64,000 bases of DNA from UMGS172 sp045636945 (GCA_045636945.1 JAZTYO010000017.1:21665-85664), one strand, 5' to 3'. Shown: positions 43,130 through 52,666, counted from the stretch's first letter. The notes: generated by a model not told the origin, from the sequence alone. Program-made: numbers and translations.

Positions 43130-43771
43130 TTATTTGGTGCCGAAGATACGGTCGCCTGCGTCACCGAGACCGGGCAGAATATAGCCCTTGTCATTCAAGC
43201 AACGGTCGAGCGTTGAAACAAATATGTGAACATCGGGGTGCTGTTCGGCAACCCTTGAAACACCCTCGGGGGCACCGATGATAGCCATAAACTTAATATC
43301 CTTACAGCCACGGCGCTTGAGCATTTCGATAGCGTCACAAGCACTGCCACCGGTTGCCAGCATGGGGTCAACAATAAGCACAAGCTTGTTTTCGATGTCG
43401 TCGGGGAACTTGGCATAATACTCAACCGGCTCCAAGGTTTCCTCGTTACGGCAAAGGCCGATGTGACCAACCTTGGCCGAGGGGAACAAAACGTGAACAC
43501 CGTTGACCATACCAAGACCTGCGCGAAGGATAGGAACAATAACAATAGAATTGTCCTTAATCACACGCTGGGTGCAGGTTTCAAGCGGAGTTTTGACCTG
43601 AACTTCAACAGTAGGAACACCCTCTTTAAGACACTCAAAGGTCATAAGAGTTGTAATTTCCTCGATGAGCTCGCGGAACTCCTTCATACTTGTTTTTTCG
43701 TTGCGCAGAATGGCAACCTTATGATTGACCAACGGATGGTCAAAGATTGTTACGTTAGGATACTTTTTCAT
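43130..43771 (-). CDS. upp: Uracil phosphoribosyltransferase
   Basis: Upp converts uracil and PRPP to UMP in pyrimidine salvage. The 213-residue enzyme is complete: the PRPP loop is VDPMLATGGSA, the N-terminal SMKEFRELI and the uracil-binding YILPGLGDAGDRIFGT at the C-terminus are conserved. Its ATG shares a base with the uraA stop (TAATG), coupling it to the permease. It is the last gene of the operon. Confidence 0.96.
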   Translation of the reverse strand: MKKYPNVTIFDHPLVNHKVAILRNEKTSMKEFRELIEEITTLMTFECLKEGVPTVEVQVKTPLETCTQRVIKDNSIVIVPILRAGLGMVNGVHVLFPSAKVGHIGLCRNEETLEPVEYYAKFPDDIENKLVLIVDPMLATGGSACDAIEMLKRRGCKDIKFMAIIGAPEGVSRVAEQHPDVHIFVSTLDRCLNDKGYILPGLGDAGDRIFGTK

Positions 43772-45177
43772 TACTCATCTGCCTCTTCAGTGTTTTCAAC
43801 AACGTCCTTCTTCTTAAATTTATTAAGAAGAATATTGACAATGATACCAAGAATCAAAGAGCATGCGATAGCGGTAATGGTAACCTTGCCGATTGCCATT
43901 GCCATTCCGCCGATACCGGGAATAAGAATAGCCGATACGGTAAAGAGGTTTGCATTGTCTTCCAGGTTGACCTTCTGAATCATCTTAAGACCGGAAACTG
44001 CGATGAAGCCATAGAGAGTGATGCAAACACCACCCATTACGCAACCGGGGATAGAATCAAGGAAGGCAACGAAGGGAGAAACGAAGGCAATAAGAATTGC
44101 CATAATTGCGGTGGTAGTAATGGTTACAACCGATGCGTTGCGGGTAATGGCAACACAGCCGACCGATTCGCCGTAGGTAGTGTTGGGGCATCCGCCGAAG
44201 AATGCACCTGCAAAAGAGCCAACGCCGTCACCGAGAAGAGTTCTGTGGAGGCCGGGCTTCTCAAGAAGATCCTCACCAATGATGGAAGAGAGGTTCTTAT
44301 GGTCGGCAATATGCTCTGCAAATACAACAAATGCAACAGGAATGTATGCTACTGCTACGGTTGCGAGATAGCTTGTATCAAAATCCTTGACACCCTTGAA
44401 GGCTTCAACGAATGTAAAGTCAGGAACTGCGAAGAAGGAGGAGAAGGATACACCGTCAGCAAAGAGTGCCTCGAAAGGCGCAAAGTCGATAACCTTGAGT
44501 GCATCGTTACCGGTTGCATAACCGATACCGGTAAAGATAAGGCCAACAGCATAACCTGCCAGAACGCCGATGATGAAAGGAATGAGCTTGGTCATCTTCT
44601 TGCCGTAGGTAGAGCAAAGAACAACAACCAAAAGGGTTACGATTGCACAAACAAAGGATACCCAAAGGTTTGTAGTCATAATGAATGCACCGTTACCGTC
44701 CTGAGGACCGTAGGAGAATACGTCCTTGACGGCGGCGCCTGCAAGAGAAAGACCAATCAAAGCAACGGTCGGTCCGATAACTGCGGCGGGCATCAATTTG
44801 TTGATCCAGCCGACGCCGACAAATTTAACAACGAGAGCAATGACTACGTATACGAGGCCTGCGAACAAAGCACCGATAAGAAGTCCGAGATAGCCGAGGC
44901 TCATAGAAGCGGCGCCTGCGAAGGCGGCGGACATTGAGCCGATGAATGCGAAGGACGAGCCAAGGAAAACAGGACTGCGGAATTTGGTGAAAAGCTGATA
45001 AACAAGGGTTCCTACACCTGCGCCGAAAAGCGCTGCCGAAGCCGACATTCCGTTACCGACGATTGCAGGAACTGCGATGGTGGCTGCCATGATAGCCAAC
45101 AACTGCTGGATAGCAAAAACTATCATGCTGCCGAACTTGGGTTTGTCTTTAATGCCATAGACGAGATTACTGTTCAT
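43771..45177 (-). CDS. uraA: Uracil permease (NCS2 family)
   Basis: The 468-residue carrier has about 14 membrane segments and NCS2 marks: QQLLAIMAATIAVPAIVGNGM near the N-terminus, SSFAFIGSMSAAF, VAFVVFAEHIADHKNLSSIIGEDLL in helix 8 with the proton/uracil glutamate, and GGCPNTTYGESVG. It imports uracil with protons and feeds Upp. A possible promoter TTGAAA-17-TAGAAT precedes it at about 45232-45260 on the minus strand. I saw no PyrR-type leader. Confidence 0.95.
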   Translation of the reverse strand: MNSNLVYGIKDKPKFGSMIVFAIQQLLAIMAATIAVPAIVGNGMSASAALFGAGVGTLVYQLFTKFRSPVFLGSSFAFIGSMSAAFAGAASMSLGYLGLLIGALFAGLVYVVIALVVKFVGVGWINKLMPAAVIGPTVALIGLSLAGAAVKDVFSYGPQDGNGAFIMTTNLWVSFVCAIVTLLVVVLCSTYGKKMTKLIPFIIGVLAGYAVGLIFTGIGYATGNDALKVIDFAPFEALFADGVSFSSFFAVPDFTFVEAFKGVKDFDTSYLATVAVAYIPVAFVVFAEHIADHKNLSSIIGEDLLEKPGLHRTLLGDGVGSFAGAFFGGCPNTTYGESVGCVAITRNASVVTITTTAIMAILIAFVSPFVAFLDSIPGCVMGGVCITLYGFIAVSGLKMIQKVNLEDNANLFTVSAILIPGIGGMAMAIGKVTITAIACSLILGIIVNILLNKFKKKDVVENTEEADE

Positions 45178-45369
45178 TTTAGACCCTCCAAAATATTAAA
45201 CTGTCGGGGATGTGCTCCCTTGAATATTATTCTATCACATATCTTTTCGGTTTTCAAACATTTAATTTTAATTTTCGACATTTTTTTAAAATTTTTCAAG
45301 CCTTTATTTTACAGTGGTGATTTCAAGCAAAAAGGTAACAATATAAAAGAAAAAGAAAGGAGAGTTTTT

Positions 45370-45546
45370 ATGAAAAGCTGTATGAGTTTTGTCAAAGGTA
45401 TGGGGCTTGGAGTTATTGTAGGTGTTTCGGCGGCCGCTATGTTTAAATACGCCTGTCAGAACAACCGAAAGCTGCGCTGCAAAACCACAAAAGCCACTAA
45501 AGCTGTGTCGGATATTATCGAAGATATCGGCAATCTCATCAACTGA
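45370..45546 (+). CDS. Small single-pass membrane protein
   Basis: The 58-residue product has a hydrophobic helix at about residues 10-28 (GMGLGVIVGVSAAAMFKYAC), a basic stretch (NNRKLRCKTTKATK) and a short amphipathic end. The AAAGGAGAG site fixes the ATG. It resembles small YtxH-like membrane proteins in layout only. Function unknown. Confidence 0.6.
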   Translation: MKSCMSFVKGMGLGVIVGVSAAAMFKYACQNNRKLRCKTTKATKAVSDIIEDIGNLIN

Positions 45547-45689
45547 CCAAGCATCAGTTTCTAAAGGTTACAAGAGTGTAATTTTTGTAACCGAATTTTA
45601 ATCAAAGTGTAATCGCATTGATACGCATTTCCGCAATATAGTGTATATAATGATACTATACTCAAACATATATTGTGGTGGTGAAGATA

Positions 45690-46364
45690 ATGCGCAAGAG
45701 AATTTCGGTTACTGTTATGGCTGTTGTTTCGGCCATTTTGCTTTGCGTTTGTCTTGGCCTAAAGCCTGTTGCTTTTAAGCAACCGACCCCGAGCGAAAGA
45801 ATCGAAACGGTTGAATTAGGTGTGGCCACCGCAGAGGAAAGCACAGAAACTCTGCAAGTCGAAACTACAGACTCGGCTGACACGGTCGAAGTCGCCGAGC
45901 CTTTGTGCGAATTGACCGCCGAAGAGTTGGAAATCCGCTTCACCAATATGCTCAGTCTCAATTACTGCTACAACGGTAATTTTGAAAGCAACGAAATGAT
46001 GGCAGTTTGCAGTGCAATTTCACTTAAAGACTATGCCGACGACCTCTACGGTTACGGTATCGGCGTCGGACAGAATCTTGTCGAAAGCTTTGCCGAGAAT
46101 TTTTACGGTGAGGCATTGAATTTTGACGAACTTGAGTTTAAAAACGGCATTGACGGTTACGTTTTACTGCCTCAATACTCGGTCGGCACACAGAATCACA
46201 CCATTGTTTCGGTAACACCGACTGCTGACGGCTTCGAGGTTGTATCGTCGGTCGAGCTTTACTACGGCGGAAACGATATCGAAACCTGCTTTGCAGTTTC
46301 CGAATTCATAGCCGAGCCTTCCTCCCAGTTTGGCTTTAACCTTGTTTCCTGCGAGTTGTCGTAA
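45690..46364 (+). CDS. Hypothetical exported protein
   Basis: The 224-residue protein starts with a basic/hydrophobic signal segment (RKRISVTVMAVVSAILLCVCLGL). An acidic Thr/Glu-rich linker to about residue 75 follows, then a folded domain of about 140 residues with many Tyr, Asn and Gly (LYGYGIGVGQNLVESFAENFYGEAL). I know no family. The ATG at 45690 is preferred since GGTGGTG precedes it. It is followed by the cls promoter, so it is a separate unit. Confidence 0.65.
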   Translation: MRKRISVTVMAVVSAILLCVCLGLKPVAFKQPTPSERIETVELGVATAEESTETLQVETTDSADTVEVAEPLCELTAEELEIRFTNMLSLNYCYNGNFESNEMMAVCSAISLKDYADDLYGYGIGVGQNLVESFAENFYGEALNFDELEFKNGIDGYVLLPQYSVGTQNHTIVSVTPTADGFEVVSSVELYYGGNDIETCFAVSEFIAEPSSQFGFNLVSCELS

Positions 46365-46377
46365 CTCATTAAACCTC

Positions 46378-46406
46378 TTGAAAAACCTTTATATAAGGTA
46401 TATAAT
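46378..46406 (+). promoter_or_regulatory. Promoter for cls with palindromic spacer
   Basis: TTGAAA (46378-46383) and TATAAT (46401-46406) are 17 bp apart. The spacer contains ACCTT-TATAT-AAGGT (46385-46399), a possible operator between the two elements. Confidence 0.65.
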
Positions 46407-46419
46407 AAGTTTGAAACCA

Positions 46420-46446
46420 AGCCGCACGAGTTTCGCGCGGCTTTTA
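46420..46446 (+). terminator. Hairpin in the cls leader
   Basis: AGCCGC (46420-46425) pairs with GCGGCT (46437-46442), followed by four T. It lies just after the presumed transcription start of cls and could attenuate it. Confidence 0.5.
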
Positions 46447-46475
46447 ACGTATTTTGCCGAAGGAGGTGACCCACC

Positions 46476-48026
46476 ATGCCGAAAGAAAAGACCAAAAAGC
46501 CTCGTCGCAGAGGTATTGCCATACCCGGACGAATTGTGACCGCAGGTATACTTATCATTCTTCAGATAACCTTGTTCGTCCTGCTCGAAATGTCGGTATC
46601 CAAGTGGGTAACTGCCGCCGAGATAGTATTACGGATTCTTTCGCTTTTCATCGTTTTTGCAATCCTCAACAAGCGTGACAATCCAAGCTATAAGCTGATG
46701 TGGGTCATTTTCATTATTGTCACCCCTCTGGTTGGCGGTGTTTTGTTCTTCCTTTGGGGTAACGGCAAGGTAAAGCCTGCTCTTCGCAAGCATATGCAAA
46801 AGCAAAAACGCTTAAATAAAAACCACCTTTGGCAGGACCCTGCCGTCGCAACCGACCTGCATTTTAAAAACATCGACCACGCACGTCAGTCGCAGTTTTT
46901 GTTTAACGAATCGGGTCATCCCGTCCACACCGATACAACGGTTGAGTTTATCGCACCGGGTGAAGCCTTTTTACCGAGGATGCTCGAGGAACTGAAAAAC
47001 GCTGAAAAGTATGTATTTATCGAGTATTTTATCCTTGCCGAGGGTAAAATGTGGAGTGCTATTTACAACGTGCTTCGCGAAAAGGTCAAGCAGGGTGTTG
47101 AGGTCCGCATAATTTTTGACGATTTCGGTTCGATTTCACGTCAGCACCGTCATTTCGTAAAGCGTTTGAGGGTCGACGGTATTAAGGTAATGGCCTTTAA
47201 TAAAATACGTGCCTCTATTGACCTTTTTCTCAACAACCGCGACCACCGAAAGATTTGTGTAATCGACGGTTACGTTTCTATGACGGGTGGATTGAATCTT
47301 GCCGACGAGTACATTAACGAAACGCATCCCCACGGATATTGGATGGACTGCGCCGTTATTATGAAAGGCTCGGCCACTACTAATTTCGCAGTTGCGTTTT
47401 GTGAAATGTGGAGTAGTATGAGTCGTGAACGTCTTGACCCTAAGCACTATATTGTCGATACCTTCCCCAAGGCTTCGGGCTACGTTCAGCCCTACGTTGA
47501 AAATCCGCTTGATACCCACCACTACCCCGGTGAGGGCATCTACCGTCAAATCTTGGGCACTGCCAAGGACTACGTTTACATTGTAACCCCTTATCTCATA
47601 CTCGATAACACTATGACTACCGCCCTGACATCGGCCGCAAAGGCTGGTGTTGACGTGCGAATTATTACACCCAGCATCGGCGACAAATGGTACGTCCATC
47701 CCGTAACGCAGTTCAATTATCAGGAATTGCTTGAGGCAGGTGTCCGTGTCTTTGAATACGACCCCGGATTTGTTCACTCAAAGCTTTTTGTTTCCGACGA
47801 TGCCGTTGCAACTTGCGGCACCATCAACATGGACTACCGAAGCTTTTATTTCCATTTTGAATGCGGTGTGTGGATGTGCTCTGTGCCTGCTGTAATGGAT
47901 ATAAAGGAGCATTTTGCCGAGTTGCAGAACGACAGTACCGAAATAATCCTCTCTAAATGGCTCAAACGTCCCAAGCTTATGAGATTCAAGCAAGCTTTGC
48001 TTAATTTATTTGCACCTTTTATGTGA
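46476..48026 (+). CDS. cls: Cardiolipin synthase
   Basis: Cls joins two phosphatidylglycerol molecules to cardiolipin. The 516-residue protein has two N-terminal membrane helices (about residues 20-40 and 45-90), the PLDNc nuclease-like segment, and two phospholipase D motifs. The first begins at His257 (DHRKICVIDG) and the second at His434 (VHSKLFVSDD). All catalytic His, Lys and Asp residues are present. The ribosome site GAAGGAGGTGA is very strong. It is a single transcription unit at the membrane. Confidence 0.94.
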   Translation: MPKEKTKKPRRRGIAIPGRIVTAGILIILQITLFVLLEMSVSKWVTAAEIVLRILSLFIVFAILNKRDNPSYKLMWVIFIIVTPLVGGVLFFLWGNGKVKPALRKHMQKQKRLNKNHLWQDPAVATDLHFKNIDHARQSQFLFNESGHPVHTDTTVEFIAPGEAFLPRMLEELKNAEKYVFIEYFILAEGKMWSAIYNVLREKVKQGVEVRIIFDDFGSISRQHRHFVKRLRVDGIKVMAFNKIRASIDLFLNNRDHRKICVIDGYVSMTGGLNLADEYINETHPHGYWMDCAVIMKGSATTNFAVAFCEMWSSMSRERLDPKHYIVDTFPKASGYVQPYVENPLDTHHYPGEGIYRQILGTAKDYVYIVTPYLILDNTMTTALTSAAKAGVDVRIITPSIGDKWYVHPVTQFNYQELLEAGVRVFEYDPGFVHSKLFVSDDAVATCGTINMDYRSFYFHFECGVWMCSVPAVMDIKEHFAELQNDSTEIILSKWLKRPKLMRFKQALLNLFAPFM

Positions 48027-48097
48027 TTTTTGCGTATAAAGCCTATAAAACTTACCTAAATTTGGCGCATTGTTAAAATTTTGTTCACAGATAGGTG

Positions 48098-48126
48098 TTC
48101 ACATCTTAATATTTTAAGGTTATACT
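48098..48126 (+). promoter_or_regulatory. Promoter for htrA
   Basis: TTCACA (48098-48103) and TATACT (48121-48126) are 17 bp apart. GTTCACA occurs twice, the second copy covering the -35, a possible regulator site. Confidence 0.6.
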
Positions 48127-48192
48127 TAACATATAAGGCTGAAAAGAACCAAAATCAGCCACAAACAATCTTTGACCAAAGGAGTCCTGTTT

Positions 48193-49488
48193 ATGCAGAA
48201 CAATAACACTCCAAACCAAGGAAATTCCTACAATTCACCTTATAGCTATACCCCTAACTCGGGTTACGGTTATCAACCTGTGCCCACCCCACAGCCCGAG
48301 CCTCCCAAGGAGGATAAAAAATCGGTCAGCGTTCTGACGCTTGTTATCTGTATCATTCTGTCGGTCGTTATAAGTGCCGTTACGTCGGTCGCTGTGCTTT
48401 TAAGCACTACCGATGGGGACCTTGGCTTCGGCGGACTTACCACCAACAATACCGAGGTTGACCCAGAAGACGAAAACAACTCTGTCGGCAATTCGGCCAA
48501 CAGCGGTCAGAACACCACCATTACCATCGAGGGTACGGTTGAATCAATGGTAGAAGCCGTTTATCAGAAGGCTTCCCCCAGTGTTGTCGGAATCCGCACC
48601 ACCGCATCGGTCATCGGCTTCTTCGGTGGCTCGACCGAAAGCACGGGTGAAGGCTCGGGTGTTATCTATTCTGCCGACGGATATATCATCACCAACTACC
48701 ACGTTATCGGGGACGTTGTTTCCAATCAGTACCGCAACGCTTCGGTTGAGGTTTTCTTGAACTCCGACCCCAACAAGCCCATCGAGGCCAAGGTTGTCGG
48801 CTATAACGTTTCGGCCGACCTTGCAGTTATCAAGATTTCCAAATCAGGTCTTACTCCCGTTGAGGTTGCCAACTCTGACGGAATCAAAATCGGTCAGTAT
48901 GCCGTTGCTATCGGAAGCCCCGGCGGTATTGAGTTCCTAAACTCGGTTTCCTACGGTATTATCAGCGGACTCAACCGTAGTATTACTGTCGACTCCATTG
49001 GTGAAATGCAGCTTATTCAGACCGACGCTGCCATAAACCCCGGTAACTCGGGTGGTGCTTTGCTCAACTCCAAGGGTCAGCTTATCGGCATCAACTCATC
49101 CAAGCTGGTCGACGAAAGCTTCGAGGGTATGGGCTTTGCTATCCCCTCCAACACCGCAATAAGCGTTGTCAACAGCATCATCAACAACAAGGATAAGGCT
49201 TCACCTTATATCGGTATTGAGATATACAAGTACACCGCCGATTATCTTGCAGAGTACGGTCTGCCTGCAGGTGCCGCCGTTAAGAGTGTTGTTTCGGGTG
49301 CTCCTGCATACAATGCAGGCATCCGCGCAGGTGATATCATCACCGCCTTTGACGGAACCGAAATAACCGAATATACCGTGTTTATGGAGGTCCTCCAGAA
49401 ATGCACCCCCGGTGAAAGGGTCAGTGCCCGTATCTACCGCAATGGAAGATACTACAATGCCACCATCACCATCGGCTCGAATAACTAA
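48193..49488 (+). CDS. htrA: HtrA/DegP-type serine protease
   Basis: The 431-residue protein has an Asn/Pro/Tyr-rich cytoplasmic head, one membrane helix (about residues 45-70), an extracellular trypsin-like domain and one C-terminal PDZ domain (about residues 335-425). The triad is His170 (NYHVIGD), Asp209 (ADLAVIK) and Ser286 (GNSGGAL). It degrades misfolded proteins at the cell surface, as in Bacillus HtrA/HtrB. The ATG at 48193 follows AAAGGAG; an upstream TTG is ignored. No two-component genes like cssRS are adjacent. Confidence 0.93.
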   Translation: MQNNNTPNQGNSYNSPYSYTPNSGYGYQPVPTPQPEPPKEDKKSVSVLTLVICIILSVVISAVTSVAVLLSTTDGDLGFGGLTTNNTEVDPEDENNSVGNSANSGQNTTITIEGTVESMVEAVYQKASPSVVGIRTTASVIGFFGGSTESTGEGSGVIYSADGYIITNYHVIGDVVSNQYRNASVEVFLNSDPNKPIEAKVVGYNVSADLAVIKISKSGLTPVEVANSDGIKIGQYAVAIGSPGGIEFLNSVSYGIISGLNRSITVDSIGEMQLIQTDAAINPGNSGGALLNSKGQLIGINSSKLVDESFEGMGFAIPSNTAISVVNSIINNKDKASPYIGIEIYKYTADYLAEYGLPAGAAVKSVVSGAPAYNAGIRAGDIITAFDGTEITEYTVFMEVLQKCTPGERVSARIYRNGRYYNATITIGSNN

Positions 49489-49552
49489 GTAAATAAATAG
49501 CCCCGATGCTTGCGGTTTTTCATCGGGACTATGGTTCGTTGAGGAGAGTTAT

Positions 49553-51085
49553 ATGTTCACACGCTTAAACAGTACGGGCATCTTTGGAATAGATGCTTAT
49601 ATGGTAGAGGTTGAAGCCGATATTTCCAACAGTTTTCCAAACTTTGAAATTGTCGGTCTGCCCGACACCGCCATAAAGGAATCCCGTGACCGTGTTCGTT
49701 CAGCATTAAAAAACAGCGGTTTTACCTTTCCCACCACGAAAATAACGGTCAACCTTGCACCTGCCGACATCAAAAAGGTTGGCTCGATGTACGACCTGCC
49801 CTGCCTTGTTGCAATACTCAGTGCCTCTGGTCAGTTAAAATCTGAGTGTGACCTTTCGGAATGTGCTTTTATCGGTGAGCTTTCGCTTGACGGTCACTTA
49901 AGGCACATTAACGGTATGCTTTCAATGGCTATTGAGGCCAAGCGTAACGGAATAAAACGGTTTTTTGTTCCCAAGGACGACGCCTATGAGGCCTCGGTCG
50001 TTGAGGGAATTGAAATATACCCCGTAGACACCGTCGTTGCTTTGGTCAACCATCTTCGCGGTGAGGAGAAAATCAAGCCTCAGTCGGCACCCGACATTAG
50101 CTCGCCATTCTTTAACTGTCCCGATTTCTTTGACGTAAAGGGTCAGACCGCCGCCAAAAAGGCTTTGGAAATTGCCGCCGCTGGTGGTCATAACGTTTTG
50201 CTTGTCGGTCCTCCGGGGTCGGGAAAAAGTATGTTGGCCAAGCGTTTGCCGTCCATTCTGCCGTCGATGACCTTTGAGGAATCGATTGAAACCACCAAGA
50301 TACACTCGGTTGCAGGTGCTTTGCCCTCGGACACACCGCTTATTGTCACCCGACCCTTCCGTTCACCGCATCATACCGTATCGGCGGCAGGCCTCTCGGG
50401 AGGCGGTATTGTGCCGCGACCCGGCGAAATTTCGCTTTCGCACAACGGTGTACTGTTTTTGGACGAGTTCCCCGAATTTTCCCGTCAGGCTATGGAGGTT
50501 TTGCGAGCACCTATTGAGGACGGCAAGGTTACCATTTCGAGAGCAAGCGCAAGACTTACATACCCTTGTGAATTTTCATTGGTTGCCGCAATGAACCCCT
50601 GCCCTTGCGGATACTTCGGTCATCCCAAGAAAAAGTGTATCTGCTCACCAATAGCGGTCAAAAAGTATCTCGGCAAGATTTCGGGACCGATGCTCGACCG
50701 ACTTGACATTCACGTTGAAGTACCTGCCGTACAGTACGAGGAACTGACCGGTCGTTCGGACGGTGAAACCTCGGCCGATATCAGAAAACGCGTTGAAAAG
50801 GCGCGTGCCATTCAGCAGGAACGGTACAAGGGCACCAACGTCACCTGCAACGCAAGACTTACCTCGGATTTGATGCAGAAATACTGTGTTCTGACCGACG
50901 ATGCCAACCGCATTTTAAAGGCAGCGTTTGAAAATCTTGGTATGTCCGCAAGGTCTTACGACCGAATTCTCAAAATTGCACGTACCGTTGCCGACCTTGA
51001 CGGTGAGAAGAAAATCGGTGCAGGACACATCGCACAGGCAATACAGTTCAGAAGTATGGACCGCAAATATTGGAGCGAGCTTTAA
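49553..51085 (+). CDS. comM: YifB/ComM-family Mg-chelatase-like ATPase
   Basis: The 510-residue protein has the N-terminal ChlI-like domain (GLPDTAIKESRDRVRSAL), a Mg-chelatase AAA+ core with Walker A GPPGSGKSM near residue 222 and Walker B VLFLDEFPEF, a Cys pair region (NPCPCGYFGHPKKKCIC) and the C-terminal Mg_chelatase_C domain. ComM is a hexameric helicase for branch migration during natural transformation in Proteobacteria. The role in Clostridia is less clear. It lies 64 bp after htrA and may have its own start. Confidence 0.93.
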   Translation: MFTRLNSTGIFGIDAYMVEVEADISNSFPNFEIVGLPDTAIKESRDRVRSALKNSGFTFPTTKITVNLAPADIKKVGSMYDLPCLVAILSASGQLKSECDLSECAFIGELSLDGHLRHINGMLSMAIEAKRNGIKRFFVPKDDAYEASVVEGIEIYPVDTVVALVNHLRGEEKIKPQSAPDISSPFFNCPDFFDVKGQTAAKKALEIAAAGGHNVLLVGPPGSGKSMLAKRLPSILPSMTFEESIETTKIHSVAGALPSDTPLIVTRPFRSPHHTVSAAGLSGGGIVPRPGEISLSHNGVLFLDEFPEFSRQAMEVLRAPIEDGKVTISRASARLTYPCEFSLVAAMNPCPCGYFGHPKKKCICSPIAVKKYLGKISGPMLDRLDIHVEVPAVQYEELTGRSDGETSADIRKRVEKARAIQQERYKGTNVTCNARLTSDLMQKYCVLTDDANRILKAAFENLGMSARSYDRILKIARTVADLDGEKKIGAGHIAQAIQFRSMDRKYWSEL

Positions 51086-51092
51086 AGCAGAA

Positions 51093-51123
51093 AAGGACTC
51101 ACAGCACAATGTTGTGAGTCCTT
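51093..51123. terminator. Hairpin after comM
   Basis: AAGGACTCACA pairs with TGTGAGTCCTT across a nine-base loop; the T tail is weak. Confidence 0.6.
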
Positions 51124-51129
51124 GGTTAT

Positions 51130-51510
51130 TTAGCGACATTCAGCCCTATATTCAGTGGGAGTTTTGCCCGTCTTTTACTTGAATTTTCGGCTGAAGTAGT
51201 TTATGTCGTCAAATCCGACACGTAAAGCAACCTCGGATACCACAACGTCCTCCTGCTCGAGAATAAGCGTTGCTTTCAGAATCCTGACACCATTAAGATA
51301 CTGTATGACGCTTTCCCCCGAACGCTTTTTGAAAAAATGCGCAAAATACGACAGGGTCACGTAAAACTGCTCGACAATCCCCTGCACCGTCAAAGCCTAG
51401 GCATAATGCTCTTCGATGTACTTTACCATATCGTTGAACTTGTCGGTGCGCTTGAAATACTTTTTGAAATCAACCTCATTCAAAACCGCCTTGACGTAAC
51501 GCTCTGATTA
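51130..51510 (-). pseudogene. AraC-family regulator C-terminal domain, two nonsense codons
   Basis: One minus-strand frame reads AVLNEVDFKKYFKRTDKF...YIEEHYA, TAG, ALTVQGIVEQFYVTLSYFAHFFKKRSGESVIQYLN...YFSRKFK, TAA, KTGKTPTEYRAECR and stop. The helix-turn-helix pair of AraC proteins is recognisable across both stops. The sensor domain is missing. It neighbours the manA-GH38 operon, a plausible former target. Confidence 0.85.
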
Positions 51511-51541
51511 AATTAAGATTTATAATGTAGATATAAAAATA

Positions 51542-51583
51542 AAAACGAAGACCGCGATCGATTTTGTCGTGATCTTCGTTTTT
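51542..51583. terminator. Terminator after manA
   Basis: AAAACGAAGA pairs with TCTTCGTTTT, with an imperfect inner helix and a T tail for the minus strand as well as plus. Confidence 0.8.
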
Positions 51584-51594
51584 TATAGAATCAA

Positions 51595-52650
51595 TTAAAC
51601 CTTAGGGCCGTAAAATCTTAACACCTTCATTGTGCTTTGACCGTCAGCCTTTATCTCAAAGCCTTCACAGTCGGCAGGCAGGAAGAATTGGTCACCCTGC
51701 ATTACCTTTTCGCCGTTCAGCTCACCGCCGTTATCCAATACGTACAGTCCGCTGAAAACATCGGTGGGAGCTACGATATAGCTGTCGCAAACCTCAATCA
51801 TTTCCATTTTGAACATCGGGGTATCGCCATAGCCGATAAGCTCGGTCAGGGTTGCACCCGAAAGCTTGGTCACTTTAGGTTCGATATGCCACTTTTTGAA
51901 GGTTTCTTCCTTGGATTTGCCGTCATAATCGAAGCAGTCGAACATCTTGTCGAAGCCCAATCCGAGATGGCAGGCTTCATCAGATACTGTGGCTCCCGTT
52001 GCGGTCGTTTTTTCGGTGCGTATGGTGTAGTCGGTCGGTTCCTGAATCTCCACCAAAAAGCATCCCGTTCCGATTGCGTGAGGTTGACCGCCCTCAATAA
52101 GGAAGGTATCCCCTATCTCGACATCGAATCTGTGCAAGCAATCGAGCATACCTTTTATATTCTGGGTGTCGAACATCTCTTTCCAATGCTCACGGGTGAC
52201 ACCCTCTTTAAAGCCAAGATAAATACACGGTTTTTCACCGTTTATCTCGCGTTTGCCGATAATATGCCAGCACTCGGTCTTGCCAAACTGCGAGTTGAAA
52301 AGCTCGTTGGCCTTGGGAACACTTGGATGTACCTGCACTGCAAGACGTACAGCAGCATCAAGCAACTTTAACAGTACACCCACGGTCTTGCCGTGACGTT
52401 CAAGATGTGCCTTTCCAAGCATACCCTCGGGGTTTTGCTCAATAAGGTCGTTAAGCGAAGCCCCGTCGGGGGTCATACTCAGGCCCTCAACGATGTCCTC
52501 TCGACCGATATTGCGAGCTCTTACGGTTGACATTATCCATTCCTCGGGGAAATGGTCATCCTCGGCAATTTTGCCGTGAACTTGGGCTATCAGCTTGCCT
52601 CCGAGGTACGACCTCCAGGCATAAGCAGGCAAAAGTTTTATAGGTAACAT
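51595..52650 (-). CDS. manA: Mannose-6-phosphate isomerase, class I
   Basis: ManA converts mannose 6-phosphate to fructose 6-phosphate. The 351-residue cupin enzyme has the zinc residues in VQVHPS and KTECWHIIG, and the later GGQPHAIGTGCFLVEIQEPTDYT signature. It follows the GH38 gene by 16 bp, so mannose released by that enzyme can enter glycolysis after phosphorylation. No mannose kinase or PTS gene is in the window. Confidence 0.93.
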   Translation of the reverse strand: MLPIKLLPAYAWRSYLGGKLIAQVHGKIAEDDHFPEEWIMSTVRARNIGREDIVEGLSMTPDGASLNDLIEQNPEGMLGKAHLERHGKTVGVLLKLLDAAVRLAVQVHPSVPKANELFNSQFGKTECWHIIGKREINGEKPCIYLGFKEGVTREHWKEMFDTQNIKGMLDCLHRFDVEIGDTFLIEGGQPHAIGTGCFLVEIQEPTDYTIRTEKTTATGATVSDEACHLGLGFDKMFDCFDYDGKSKEETFKKWHIEPKVTKLSGATLTELIGYGDTPMFKMEMIEVCDSYIVAPTDVFSGLYVLDNGGELNGEKVMQGDQFFLPADCEGFEIKADGQSTMKVLRFYGPKV

Positions 52651-52666
52651 AGGTATCCTCCAAATT

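Noticed and set aside
44245..44937. A 230-codon plus-strand ORF inside uraA.
   Set aside because: It is antisense to a well-conserved permease, Cys/Asn-rich and without a start signal.
45178..45260. PyrR-binding or other riboswitch leader for uraA-upp.
   Set aside because: Only a short promoter-to-start leader with a small GGGAGC...-type hairpin is seen; no PyrR loop or terminator/antiterminator pair.
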